Shown: positions 1 to 7,870 of the stretch, piece by piece | Position numbering within the stretch: the first letter of the stretch is position 1 | Layout of the letters: the number at the start of each line of letters is the position of its first letter | The notes under the pieces: generated by a model | What the model saw: only the letters and a program-made list of their open reading frames with translations | Databases searched by the model: none | What the model was told of the DNA's origin: nothing | Program-made: the position numbers and the translations under genes | Source: an uncultured Variovorax sp. | GTDB taxonomy: Bacteria > Pseudomonadota > Gammaproteobacteria > Burkholderiales > Burkholderiaceae | Reading direction: 5' to 3' | Assembly (NCBI GenBank): GCA_946478645.1 | Contig: CAMLCW010000044.1 | Coordinates: 1-20,843 of the forward strand | Length of the DNA: 20,843 nt

Positions 1-4
1 GCGC

Positions 5-919
5 TCAGAGCACGGCGGTGTGCCAGCCCCACTCGTCGGGCACCACGCGCCGGACGCAATCGAAGTACATCGCCTGCACGCGCCGCGTGATCTCGCCGGG
101 CTTGCCGTCGCCCACCGGCAGCCGGTCGATGCCGATGACCGGGATGATCTCCTGCCCGGTGCCGCAGAGAAAAGCCTCCTGCGCGAAGTAGAGCTCGCTG
201 CGATCGACCTCGCGCTGGACCACCGGCCGGCCGAACCGGCGCTCGTAGAGCCGGATGATCGAATCGCGCGTGACGCTCTCGAGGATGTTGCTGCTCAGGC
301 TGGGCGTGATCAGCTCGCCGTCGCGCACCATGAAGAAGCAGGCGATCGGGGCTTCCGAGACCTTGCCCTGCGGCGTGAGCATGAGCGCGCCGTCATAGCC
401 GTCGGCCTGCGCCTGCAGTTGCGTGAGGCGTGCGTTGTGGTAGTTGGCCGTCGCCTTGATGCGCGGCGGGCTGGCGTTGTCGGAGAGCCTGCTCCACGAG
501 CTCACGCCGAGCTGCATGCCGGTCTCGGCGAACTTGGGTTTCTCGCGCGGCTGGGCCACCGCAAAGTAGCTCACCGGTCCGCGCGTGGCCATGAGCCCGA
601 TGCCGGAGATGAAGACCAGCAGGCGGATGTACACGTCGGTGTCAGGCTGGTTGGCGCGCACGAGCCGCGACAGCGCCTGCTGCATCTCGTCGACCTCGAT
701 CCGGCCGTCGAAGCGCATCACCTTCATGCCCACCTGCAGGCGCTCGATGTGTTCGCGCAGGCGAAAGAAGCTGTAGCTGCCGTCGTCCGGATGGCGGTAG
801 GCGCGCAGGCCCTCGAAGACCGTCGTGGCGTAGGTGACCGCGAGCGAGAGCGGATGGATCCTCGCGTCCTCGTGGCGAATGATCTCTCCGTCGGACAACA
901 CCCAATCGGGTTTCCACAT
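5..919 (-). CDS. Branched-chain-type amino acid aminotransferase (PLP fold class IV)
   Basis: The 304-aa product is a cytoplasmic PLP enzyme of the IlvE/D-amino acid transaminase fold, which swaps an amino group between an amino acid and a 2-oxo acid. Visible family marks are YATTVFEGLRAY near residues 30-41, the PLP lysine K155 in RIKATANYHNARL, GYDGALML (174-181), E189 in the cofactor-phosphate region, and CGTGQEI near the C terminus. Length matches IlvE (about 305-310 aa). The usual EGxGxNxF segment reads EAPIACFF here, so the conserved glycine and asparagine are missing; this may alter phosphate or substrate binding. The start is supported by AAGGAA at 929-934, nine bases before the ATG. 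It is the last gene of the seven-gene minus-strand operon, 48 bases after the Bug gene. In that setting it more likely serves catabolism (amino acid to 2-oxo acid for the ThDP enzyme) than housekeeping valine/leucine synthesis. The fold is certain; the substrate is not. Confidence 0.85.
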   Translation of the reverse strand: MWKPDWVLSDGEIIRHEDARIHPLSLAVTYATTVFEGLRAYRHPDDGSYSFFRLREHIERLQVGMKVMRFDGRIEVDEMQQALSRLVRANQPDTDVYIRLLVFISGIGLMATRGPVSYFAVAQPREKPKFAETGMQLGVSSWSRLSDNASPPRIKATANYHNARLTQLQAQADGYDGALMLTPQGKVSEAPIACFFMVRDGELITPSLSSNILESVTRDSIIRLYERRFGRPVVQREVDRSELYFAQEAFLCGTGQEIIPVIGIDRLPVGDGKPGEITRRVQAMYFDCVRRVVPDEWGWHTAVL

Positions 920-967
920 GCTTGGTTCTTCCTTCTTCGTGCAGTCGATCGATGCGGATGTGCGTGC

Positions 968-1942
968 TCAGCTGCCCAGCTTGAGCTGCGGCGCCAGCTT
1001 GCCCATCTTGCGGTTGACGTCGGCGATGGTGCGTCCGAATGCGGTGGCGTCCATGTAGGCGCCGGTGCCCGCGAGCTTGCCGAGCATCTCGCGGAAACCG
1101 GGCTCGTCCATCATGTCGCGCCCCGCGGTTTCCCAGGCCCTCACCGCCTCGTCGGGCATGCCGGCGGGGCCCGCGATGCCGTAGAAGATCGGCACCGAAA
1201 CCGGGAAGCCGAGCTCCTTGTAGGTGGGCACGTCGGGATAGCCGGGAATCTTGTCGGGCCCGCTCTCGGCCAGCAGCCGCACGCGCCCACTGGCCGCGAA
1301 CGGCGGGAACTCCGCGGCCACCAGCGCCTGGATCTGCCCGCCCAACAGCGCCGAGATCGCGTCGGCGCCGCCCTTGTAGGGCACGTAGGTGGCCTCGATG
1401 CCCGCGGCCTGGAACGCGGCCGCGGTCGAGATGTGTGTCGCGCCGTTGGTGGCGGCCGTCGACCAGAACAGCTTGCCCGGGTTCGACTTGGCCCAGGCCA
1501 TCAATTCCTGCATCGACTTCCAGGGCGCGTCGGCCTTCACGAACAGCGGCTGCGCACTGACGAGGAACTGGAACAGGTAGCGGAAGTCGGCGACCGGGTC
1601 GTAGGGCAGCTTCTGCAGGTGCGGCGCCACGGTGAACGGGCTCGACGTGGCCAGTGCCACCGTGTAGCCGTCGGGGCGGGCCCGCGCGAGCTGGCCCGCC
1701 ACGATGGTGCCGCCCGCGCCGGGCTTGTTCTCCACCACCACGGAGGTCTTCCAGCGTGTGCGCAGGTAGTCGGCCATCCATCGGATCCAGGTGTCGCCGC
1801 CGCCGCCCGGCGCGAAGCCGACCAGCATCGTGACCGTCTTCGAGCCGGACGGAAAAGGATCGGCGGCCGAGGCGCCAAGGTACGGTGCGCCGGCAACCCC
1901 GGCGGCGGAGAGCGCGATCAGGCGGCGTCGAGAGATCAACAT
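968..1942 (-). CDS. Bug-family tripartite tricarboxylate periplasmic binding protein (first of four)
   Basis: This 324-aa periplasmic receptor belongs to the Bug/TctC family, which binds carboxylates or related small acids. It starts with a Tat-like signal, SRRRLIALSAAG, and a likely cleavage near GASA-ADPFP. Family marks follow in order: VTMLVGFAPGGGGDTWIR (the ligand-carboxylate loop), VVVENKPGAGG, the GYT-type strand, NPGKLFW, VPYKGGADAISALLGGQ, and GYPDVPTYKELGFP. The ATG at 1942 is chosen over an upstream in-frame codon (1996). It has GGAGG six bases upstream and begins directly with the signal peptide, while the longer reading overlaps the RraA-like gene. Bug genes usually sit away from their TctA/TctB membrane partners, and none is present here. 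Its place in the hyuBA operon suggests it captures that pathway's substrate. Family certain, ligand unknown. Confidence 0.9.
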   Translation of the reverse strand: MLISRRRLIALSAAGVAGAPYLGASAADPFPSGSKTVTMLVGFAPGGGGDTWIRWMADYLRTRWKTSVVVENKPGAGGTIVAGQLARARPDGYTVALATSSPFTVAPHLQKLPYDPVADFRYLFQFLVSAQPLFVKADAPWKSMQELMAWAKSNPGKLFWSTAATNGATHISTAAAFQAAGIEATYVPYKGGADAISALLGGQIQALVAAEFPPFAASGRVRLLAESGPDKIPGYPDVPTYKELGFPVSVPIFYGIAGPAGMPDEAVRAWETAGRDMMDEPGFREMLGKLAGTGAYMDATAFGRTIADVNRKMGKLAPQLKLGS

Positions 1943-1948
1943 GGGAAT

Positions 1949-1953
1949 CCTCC
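1949..1953 (-). promoter_or_regulatory. Ribosome binding site GGAGG of the first Bug gene
   Basis: On the minus strand GGAGG lies six bases before the ATG at 1942. It decides the start against the longer in-frame reading to 1996, which would overlap the end of the RraA-like gene and put 18 non-signal residues before the twin-arginine signal. Confidence 0.7.
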
Positions 1954-1955
1954 AG

Positions 1956-2624
1956 TCAGATACGAAGCAATCCGGCGGCCTGCACGGCCTCTGCAAGCCA
2001 GGACGGCGACACCGCGCCCTGGCCGATGGCGGCGATGCGCGAGCGCTCCCTGGCGATGCGCGCTTGCGCGGCCGCGATGGCTTCGGCCACGCGCGCGAGC
2101 GGCACGATCACCACGCCGTCGTCATCGGCCACGACGATGTCGCCCGGGCGAACCCACACGCCGCCGACGGTGATCGGCACGTTGATCCAGGCCGGCCCTG
2201 TCTTGGTGCACGCCTGCGCGCAGCGCCCGCATGCGAAGACCGGCAAGCCGCCCTGGCCGAGCGTCGCGCGGTCGCGCACTGGGCCTTCGAGCACGATGCC
2301 CGCCGCGCCCTGCGCCTGCGCGGCCAGCGCCATGATCTCGCCCACCGGCGCGCCGCGCGAGGCGGTGCCCTGCTGCACCAGCAGCACCTCGCCGCGACGC
2401 ACTTCACCAACTGCAACATGCATGCCGAGGTTGTCGCCGGGCGGCAGCTGCACCGTCAGCGCGGGTCCGGCGATCTTCCAGCCGGCGCGCAGCGGTGCGA
2501 TGTCGAGCATCGGCACATGCGAGGGCCCGAGCACGTCGCTGAGCGTGGCGACCGGCAGTTCGGCAAGGGCCGCGAGTTCGGCGGCAGCGGGGACGGTGGC
2601 GGCGCGCGGGCCGATGGTGATCAT
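1956..2624 (-). CDS. RraA-like protein (HMG aldolase / oxaloacetate decarboxylase family)
   Basis: The 222-aa protein has the RraA/MenG-like fold. Members of this fold include class II 4-hydroxy-4-methyl-2-oxoglutarate aldolases, which also decarboxylate oxaloacetate, and RraA, the RNase E inhibitor. The arginine-aspartate pair R117-D118 in EGPVRDRATL matches the pyruvate/metal site of the aldolase branch. Also visible are TLSDVLG (28-33), the glycine-rich GAPVGEIMALAA (91-102) and the closing PGDIVVADDDGVVIVP (160-175). The C terminus carries an extra helix of about 45 residues. The ATG at 2624 lies four bases after the stop of the ThDP enzyme gene, which implies translational coupling; a 12-residue N-terminal extension to 2660 would overlap that gene and has no family support. 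Operon context with catabolic enzymes favours an aldolase or decarboxylase role over RNA metabolism. The gene sits between the ThDP enzyme and the Bug receptor. Confidence 0.82.
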   Translation of the reverse strand: MITIGPRAATVPAAAELAALAELPVATLSDVLGPSHVPMLDIAPLRAGWKIAGPALTVQLPPGDNLGMHVAVGEVRRGEVLLVQQGTASRGAPVGEIMALAAQAQGAAGIVLEGPVRDRATLGQGGLPVFACGRCAQACTKTGPAWINVPITVGGVWVRPGDIVVADDDGVVIVPLARVAEAIAAAQARIARERSRIAAIGQGAVSPSWLAEAVQAAGLLRI

Positions 2625-2628
2625 CGCT

Positions 2629-4248
2629 TCAGCCCCGCATGGCCTTGAGCTGCTGCGCATAGCCGGCAGGCTCGACCTCGGCGTCGATCAACGCGGGCCC
2701 GCCGCAGGCGAGCGCAGCCTGCAGCGCGGCGCGCAGCTCGCCTTCGTCACGCACGCGCCAGCCTGCGCCGCCCGCCCCTTCCATGACCCGGGCGAAGTCG
2801 TGCCGGCCCCAACGCACGCCGCGCGTCGGCAGCTGACGGCTCTGCTGCTTGATGTCGATCAGCGACAGCGCGCCGTCGTTGAACACCACGACGAGGATGC
2901 GCGCGCCGGCCTCGACGGCCGTGCACAGCTCGCCCATGCACATCATCAGGCCGCCGTCGCCGGTGAAGCAGACCACCGGACGCGAAGGATCTTCCAGCGC
3001 GGCCGCGATCGCCGCAGGCAGGCCGAACGCCATCGACGCAAGGCCGTTGGAAACCAGGCAGTCGCCCGGTTCCTCGCAAGGGAAAAAGGCCGTGGCCGAG
3101 AACATGTGGGCGCCCGCGTCGACCGCGACGCGCGGACGCCAGCCCGCCTCGGCGCAGGCCTGGGCCGTGAGCTGCACCAGCCGGTCGGGCGCCACGCCCT
3201 GCGCCACCGGGCCGTAGGCGAGTGCGCGCCGCACGTTGGTGCGCAGGCGCTCGATCTCGCCGGGTTCCCATTGGCTGGCCGGGAAGCGGCGCGCATTCAG
3301 CGTCTCCAAGCTGGCCGCGAGATCGCCGTGCACGCCGACGAGCGGCGCGGTGTAGTGCACCGGATAGGCCCGTACGCCGATGTCGATCACCGGAATGTCG
3401 TAGGGCCAGGGCTGGAGGATCAGTTCCACCGGGTCCAGGCCGACCAGCACGATCAGGTCGGCCTGGCGCACGCATTCCTGCTCCTGCGCGCCGCCCGTGA
3501 AGACGCCCGTCACGAGCGCATGGTGGTCGGGCAGCACGCCCTTGCCCTTGTAGGTCGGCAGCACGGGGCAGGCCAGGCGCTCGGCCAGCGCGCGCAGCTG
3601 CGGTGCCGCGCGCCGCGCCTCGAGCCCCGCCACGATGACGGGGCGGCGCGCCGCGGCGATCTTCGACGCGGCCTCCTCCAGCGATGCGCCGCTGGCGACG
3701 ACGGGCCGCACGGGCGGCAACGCGGGCAGCGGCTGCGCGAGCGGCTTGCGCGCCGCCGCGCTCGTGAGCTCGATGTGCACCGGCCCGCACGGCGCCTCGC
3801 AGGCCAGCGCCACCAGCTGCCGGATCTGCGCGCCGGCATCCTCGCCGTCGAGCCGGCCGTGCCCCTTCACCACGGGTGCGAACATGGCGCGCTGGTCGAA
3901 CACCTGGTGCGTGATGTAGCCGAGCTGCGCGGGCGTGAAGCCGTCGGTGATCACCAGCACCGGCGCGCGATCCAGGCTCGCGTAGGCCACGCCGTTGGCG
4001 GCGTTGGCCACCCCCGGGCCCTTGGTCATCAGCGCCACGCCGGGGCGGCCGCTGCTCTCGGCCAGCGCACCGGCCATCATCACCGCGGCGTTCTCGCTCT
4101 TGGTCAAGGTGAAGCCGATGCCGCGCCGCGCGGCCGCCTCGATCACGTCGAGCGAGGAGCCGCCGCCGGGCACGCCGTAGATGCGTTGCACGCCGGCCTC
4201 CGCCATCGCCTGGGCCAGGGCTTCGGCCACTGTCATCGTCGTCGTCAT
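2629..4248 (-). CDS. Thiamine-diphosphate-dependent enzyme (2-oxo acid decarboxylase / acetolactate synthase-like)
   Basis: The 539-aa cytoplasmic ThDP enzyme has the three standard domains: PYR (about 1-170), a central Rossmann-like domain (about 190-320) and PP (about 370-525). E52 in KSENAAVMMAGALA is the conserved cofactor-activating glutamate. GDGGLMM (430-) followed by N457 in VVFNDGAL gives the GDG-X26-N ThDP/Mg motif. The family includes acetolactate synthase, benzoylformate decarboxylase and phenylpyruvate decarboxylase, and I cannot place it precisely. Neighbours (an aminotransferase to make a 2-oxo acid, an aldehyde dehydrogenase to remove an aldehyde) point to decarboxylation. The start MTTTMTV at 4248 follows the aldehyde dehydrogenase stop by 11 bases. 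A second in-frame ATG at 4236 is possible, and no strong Shine-Dalgarno precedes either. The frame stays open far upstream across the dehydrogenase gene, but that extension is not protein-like. Confidence 0.85.
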   Translation of the reverse strand: MTTTMTVAEALAQAMAEAGVQRIYGVPGGGSSLDVIEAAARRGIGFTLTKSENAAVMMAGALAESSGRPGVALMTKGPGVANAANGVAYASLDRAPVLVITDGFTPAQLGYITHQVFDQRAMFAPVVKGHGRLDGEDAGAQIRQLVALACEAPCGPVHIELTSAAARKPLAQPLPALPPVRPVVASGASLEEAASKIAAARRPVIVAGLEARRAAPQLRALAERLACPVLPTYKGKGVLPDHHALVTGVFTGGAQEQECVRQADLIVLVGLDPVELILQPWPYDIPVIDIGVRAYPVHYTAPLVGVHGDLAASLETLNARRFPASQWEPGEIERLRTNVRRALAYGPVAQGVAPDRLVQLTAQACAEAGWRPRVAVDAGAHMFSATAFFPCEEPGDCLVSNGLASMAFGLPAAIAAALEDPSRPVVCFTGDGGLMMCMGELCTAVEAGARILVVVFNDGALSLIDIKQQSRQLPTRGVRWGRHDFARVMEGAGGAGWRVRDEGELRAALQAALACGGPALIDAEVEPAGYAQQLKAMRG

Positions 4249-4259
4249 GCTTTTATGTC

Positions 4260-5738
4260 TCAGCGCCGGATGTAGGGATTGGCGACCGGGCCGCCGGTGT
4301 AGAACCACACGCTCTTGGTCTGCAGGTAGTCGCGGATCGCATCCATGCCGTTCTCGCGGCCGAGGCCCGACGCCTTGACGCCGCCGAAAGGCGTGGTGTA
4401 GCTCGTCGAGCGGTAGGTGTTGACCCACACGGTGCCGGCCTGCAGCCGCTTCGAGAAGTCGACGGCGCGGCGCAGGCTCTCCGTCCACACGCCCGCGGCA
4501 AGGCCATAGTTGGTGCTGTTGGCGATCCGGATCGCCTCGTCGTCGCTCGAGAAGCGGATCACCGAGAGCACCGGGCCGAAGACCTCTTCCTGCGCGATGC
4601 GCATGTCGGGCCGCACGTCGGTGAAGATCGTGGGCTGCACGAAGAAGCCGCGCGCACCCGCCGGCTGCGGCGCGACTTCGCCGCCCATCACGCAGCGCGC
4701 GCCCTCCTCCTTGGCGATGCGCAGGTAGTCCACCACCTTGCGGAACTGCGGCTCGGTGGTGACGGGTCCGATCTGCGTGCCCGCGTCCATCGGATCGCCG
4801 AAGCGCGCATCGCGGGCCAGCGCGATCAGCTTCTCGAGAAATTCGTCGTGGATGCGCTCGTGCAACAGCAGGCGGGAACCCGCGATGCAGGTCTGGCCGG
4901 TCGCCGCGAAGATGCCCGAGATCGCGCCCGAGACCGCATCGTCGATGCGCGCGTCGTCGAGCACGATGTTGGCCGATTTGCCGCCGAGCTCGAGCGTGGT
5001 GTGCTTGAAGTCCCGCGCGGCCGCCACGTTGACGTGGCGCCCGCCGGACTCGCCGCCGGTGAACGCGATCTTGCGCACCAGCGGATGGGTGACCAGCGGC
5101 TCGCCGGCTTCGGCGCCGTAGCCGGTGACCACGTTCACCAGGCCGGGCGGCAGCCCGGCTTCCTCGCACACGCGGGCGAATTCGAGCGTCGAGGCCGAGG
5201 TGAATTCCGACGGCTTGATCACCACCGCATTGCCGGCCGCGAGCGCGGGTGCGACCTTCCATGCCATCAGCAGGAGCGGCGAGTTCCACGGCGTGATGCA
5301 GGCCGTGACGCCGGCCGGCTCGAGCCGCGTGAAGTTGAGCACGTCGGCCTTGTCGATCGGCGGCACCGTCCCTTCGATCTTGTCGGCCAGGCCGCCGAAG
5401 TAGTGGAACCACTCCGCCAGGTAGCGGCACTGGTTGAGCATTTCCGCCAGCAGCTTGCCGTTGTCCTGCACCTCGGTGCGCGCGAGGTGCGCCGCGCGGT
5501 CGATCAGCAGGTCGCCGAGCTTGCGCAGGCGATGGCCGCGCTGGGTGGCGTTGATCTGTGCCCATTCGCCTTCGTACATGGCGCGGTGGGCGGCGCGCGC
5601 CGCGGCATCGACGTCCTCGGCATTGCCGCGCGGGATGCGGCACCAGGCTTCGCCGGTATAGGGGTTGACCGATTCGAACCATGCGCCGCCCGCGGGGTCG
5701 CGCCACTGGCCGTCGATGAAGAGCTGATAGGTCTGCAT
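4260..5738 (-). CDS. NAD(P)-dependent aldehyde dehydrogenase
   Basis: This 492-aa protein of the ALDH superfamily oxidises an aldehyde to a carboxylate. Seen in order: N152 in ITPWNSPLLL (oxyanion hole), the NAD-binding IKPSEFTSAST region (about 174-184), E250 in LELGGKSANIV (general base), C284 in ATGQTCIAGSR (nucleophile), and EEVFGPVLSVI in the C-terminal half. The usual FTGSxxxG turn reads FTGGESGG. All catalytic residues are present and the length is typical. The ATG at 5738 is 11 bases after the hyuA stop, with GGAG between them, which fixes the start; the open frame that continues upstream across hyuA is only a GC-rich antiframe. The closest-looking family members act on betaine aldehyde, hydroxymuconic semialdehyde or similar aldehydes. 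In this operon it probably oxidises the aldehyde released by the ThDP enzyme encoded next. Class is certain, substrate inferred. Confidence 0.92.
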   Translation of the reverse strand: MQTYQLFIDGQWRDPAGGAWFESVNPYTGEAWCRIPRGNAEDVDAAARAAHRAMYEGEWAQINATQRGHRLRKLGDLLIDRAAHLARTEVQDNGKLLAEMLNQCRYLAEWFHYFGGLADKIEGTVPPIDKADVLNFTRLEPAGVTACITPWNSPLLLMAWKVAPALAAGNAVVIKPSEFTSASTLEFARVCEEAGLPPGLVNVVTGYGAEAGEPLVTHPLVRKIAFTGGESGGRHVNVAAARDFKHTTLELGGKSANIVLDDARIDDAVSGAISGIFAATGQTCIAGSRLLLHERIHDEFLEKLIALARDARFGDPMDAGTQIGPVTTEPQFRKVVDYLRIAKEEGARCVMGGEVAPQPAGARGFFVQPTIFTDVRPDMRIAQEEVFGPVLSVIRFSSDDEAIRIANSTNYGLAAGVWTESLRRAVDFSKRLQAGTVWVNTYRSTSYTTPFGGVKASGLGRENGMDAIRDYLQTKSVWFYTGGPVANPYIRR

Positions 5739-5749
5739 GCGCGGCTCCG

Positions 5750-7870
5750 TCACTGCGCGGCCTGCAGGTCGGGCAGGTCGACGATCAGGTTGCGATAGCG
5801 GTCCACGGTGATGCGCGCGCCTTCGGGCACCACCACGGTGGATTCGCGCTCCTCGACGATCGCCGGGCCGCGCAGATCGGTCTCGATGCCCAGGCGGTAG
5901 CGGTCGTAGACGGGCGTCTCGACGAAGCGCCGGCTCAGTGCGCTGTACACCGGCCGCCGGCCCTTCAGCGCGTTGCCCTCGTCGCGCAGCGTGGCCACGG
6001 CGGCCGGCGTGATGTCGGGCGTTTCGGTCATCACCACCACACGCCACGAGACGATCTCCAGCGGCGCGCCGCGCTCGGTGCGGCCATACAGCTGCAGGTA
6101 GGCCGCCTCGAAAGCGCGCGCCAGCCGCGCGTGCATGCCTTCGGGCGAGCGGTGGTCCTCGAGCGGCACCTGCACCTCGTAGCCCTGCCCCACGTAGCGC
6201 ATCGCGGCGCTCACCTTGACGAGCGCCGTCACCTCCGCCATGCCGGAGGCCTCGAACATGGCGCGGCCCTGCGCCTCGAGTTCGCTCACCAGCGCCTGCA
6301 CCCGCGCGGGCGACAGTTGTTCGAGCGGCACGATCTCGGCGCGCACGAACTGGAACGACATCGGCGAAGCGAGGAAGCCGAAGGCCGAAGCCACGCCCGC
6401 GCCCAGCGGGCAGATGACGCGCCGGATGCCGAGCTTGAGCGCCACGTGGCACGCATGCACCGGCCCGGCGCCGCCGATCGGGACCATGGCGTAGTCGGAA
6501 GCCTTGCGGCCCTTCTCGAGCGCATGGATGCTGGCGGCCTGCGCCATGGTCTCGTTGACGGTCTCGTGGATGCCGAAGGCGGCCTCCACGTCGTCCAGCC
6601 CCAGCCGCTCGCCGACGTTGGCCGCGAGCGCCTTGCGCGCCGCCGGCACGTCGAGCGCCATGTCGCCGCCGAGGAAGGCCTTGGCATCGAGGTAGCCGAG
6701 CACCAGGTCGGCGTCGGTCACCGTGCCGTCCTGCCCGCCGAGCCCATAGCAGGCCGGCCCGGGCACGGCGCTCGAGCTGTCGGGGCCGACCTGGATCAGG
6801 CCCATCTGGTTGATGCGCGCGATGCTGCCGCCGCCCGAGCCGATCTCGATCATGTCGACGGCCGGCACCTTGAGCGGAATGCCGCTGCCCTTTTTGAAGC
6901 GCGCCATGCGCGCCACCTCGAAGTCGGTGGTCACCGCCGGCTCGCCGCCTTCGATCAGGCAGGCCTTGGCGGTGGTGCCGCCCATGTCGAAGCACAGCAC
7001 GTTCTCGGCGCCGGCCAGGTGGCCGATCAGCGAGGTGGCCTGCACGCCGCCGGCCGGGCCCGACTGCACGAGACGGATCGGGTACTGCATGGCCGTGGTG
7101 TAGTGCACGGTGCCGCCGTCGGACTGCATCAGGAACAGCTCGCGCTCGATGCCCATCGCGCGCATGCCGTCGATCAGCCCCGCGATGTACTTGCGGAACA
7201 GCGGCTGCACATAGGCATTGCAGACCGCGGTGGCGCTGCGCTCGTACTCGCCGAGCTCGGGCATCACTTCGCTGGAGATGCAGACGGTGGTGTGGGGCAG
7301 GTGCTTCTCGAGGATGGCCTTGGCGCGCTGTTCGTGCGCCGGGAAGCGGTAGGCATGCAGGAAGCAGACCGCCACCGCCTCGTAGTCGCCCGCGGCAAGC
7401 TGCTGCGCGATCGCCTCCATCTGCCGCTCGTCGAGCGGAACCAGGGTGTCGCCTTCCGGGCCCATGCGCTCGCGCACTTCGTAGCGCGCCGAGCGCTCGA
7501 TCAGCGAATCCACCGGCTTCAAGCCGATGTCGTAGATGTCGTAGCGCCATTCGCGGCCGATCTGCAGCACGTCGCGGAAGCCGTCGGTGGTCACCAGCGC
7601 GGTGCGCACGCCCTTGCGCTCGATCAGCGCGTTCGCCACCAGCGTGGTGCCGTGGATCACCGCGTCGACCTCGCCGGCCTGCACGCCGCTCTTCTGCAGC
7701 AGCAGGCCGATGCCGTTGAGCACGCCGCGTGAAGGATCGTCGGGCGTGGTCGGGACCTTCTCGTTCACCAGCATGCGGGCTTGGGTGTCGAACATCACCA
7801 GGTCGGTGAAGGTGCCGCCGATGTCGACGCCGATGCGGTAGCGGCGCGATGCCTGTCTGTTGGAGTTCAC
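5750..7870 (-). CDS. hyuA: Hydantoinase/oxoprolinase subunit A (HyuA-type, ATP-dependent)
   Basis: The 706-aa protein resembles N-methylhydantoinase A, 5-oxoprolinase N-half, and the alpha subunits of acetone/acetophenone carboxylases. The actin-like ATPase fold is marked by IGVDIGGTFTDLVMFD (about 12-27), VIHGTTLVANALIERKG, FLMQSDGGT, SGPAGGVQA, CFDMGGTTAK and a DSSSAVPGPACYG loop. Length fits HyuA. With HyuB it would couple ATP hydrolysis to opening of a cyclic amide or to carboxylation. The start is a GTG at 7870 whose first base positions overlap the hyuB stop in a GTGA, so the two subunits are translationally coupled and probably made in equal amounts. Here B precedes A, the reverse of the common A-B order. 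The reaction cannot be told apart within the family from sequence alone. Confidence 0.9.
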   Translation of the reverse strand: MNSNRQASRRYRIGVDIGGTFTDLVMFDTQARMLVNEKVPTTPDDPSRGVLNGIGLLLQKSGVQAGEVDAVIHGTTLVANALIERKGVRTALVTTDGFRDVLQIGREWRYDIYDIGLKPVDSLIERSARYEVRERMGPEGDTLVPLDERQMEAIAQQLAAGDYEAVAVCFLHAYRFPAHEQRAKAILEKHLPHTTVCISSEVMPELGEYERSATAVCNAYVQPLFRKYIAGLIDGMRAMGIERELFLMQSDGGTVHYTTAMQYPIRLVQSGPAGGVQATSLIGHLAGAENVLCFDMGGTTAKACLIEGGEPAVTTDFEVARMARFKKGSGIPLKVPAVDMIEIGSGGGSIARINQMGLIQVGPDSSSAVPGPACYGLGGQDGTVTDADLVLGYLDAKAFLGGDMALDVPAARKALAANVGERLGLDDVEAAFGIHETVNETMAQAASIHALEKGRKASDYAMVPIGGAGPVHACHVALKLGIRRVICPLGAGVASAFGFLASPMSFQFVRAEIVPLEQLSPARVQALVSELEAQGRAMFEASGMAEVTALVKVSAAMRYVGQGYEVQVPLEDHRSPEGMHARLARAFEAAYLQLYGRTERGAPLEIVSWRVVVMTETPDITPAAVATLRDEGNALKGRRPVYSALSRRFVETPVYDRYRLGIETDLRGPAIVEERESTVVVPEGARITVDRYRNLIVDLPDLQAAQ

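Noticed and set aside
20..2173. Long plus-strand open frame (717 codons) opposite the aminotransferase and Bug genes
   Set aside because: Its translation is rich in H, R, A and G with no domain likeness. It is the antisense of well-supported genes, as expected in GC-rich DNA with codon bias.
1885..4275. Plus-strand open frame of 796 codons opposite the RraA-like and ThDP genes
   Set aside because: Low-complexity antisense frame; the minus strand encodes clear family motifs over the whole span.
4249..5706. Apparent N-terminal extension of the ThDP enzyme to over 1000 residues
   Set aside because: The upstream part is the aldehyde dehydrogenase gene read in the wrong frame; the true N terminus MTTTMTVAEAL matches the family.
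5739..7550. Apparent fusion of a long N-terminal domain to the aldehyde dehydrogenase
   Set aside because: The extension is an alternative frame of hyuA with arginine/alanine-rich sequence; GGAG before the ATG at 5738 marks the real start.
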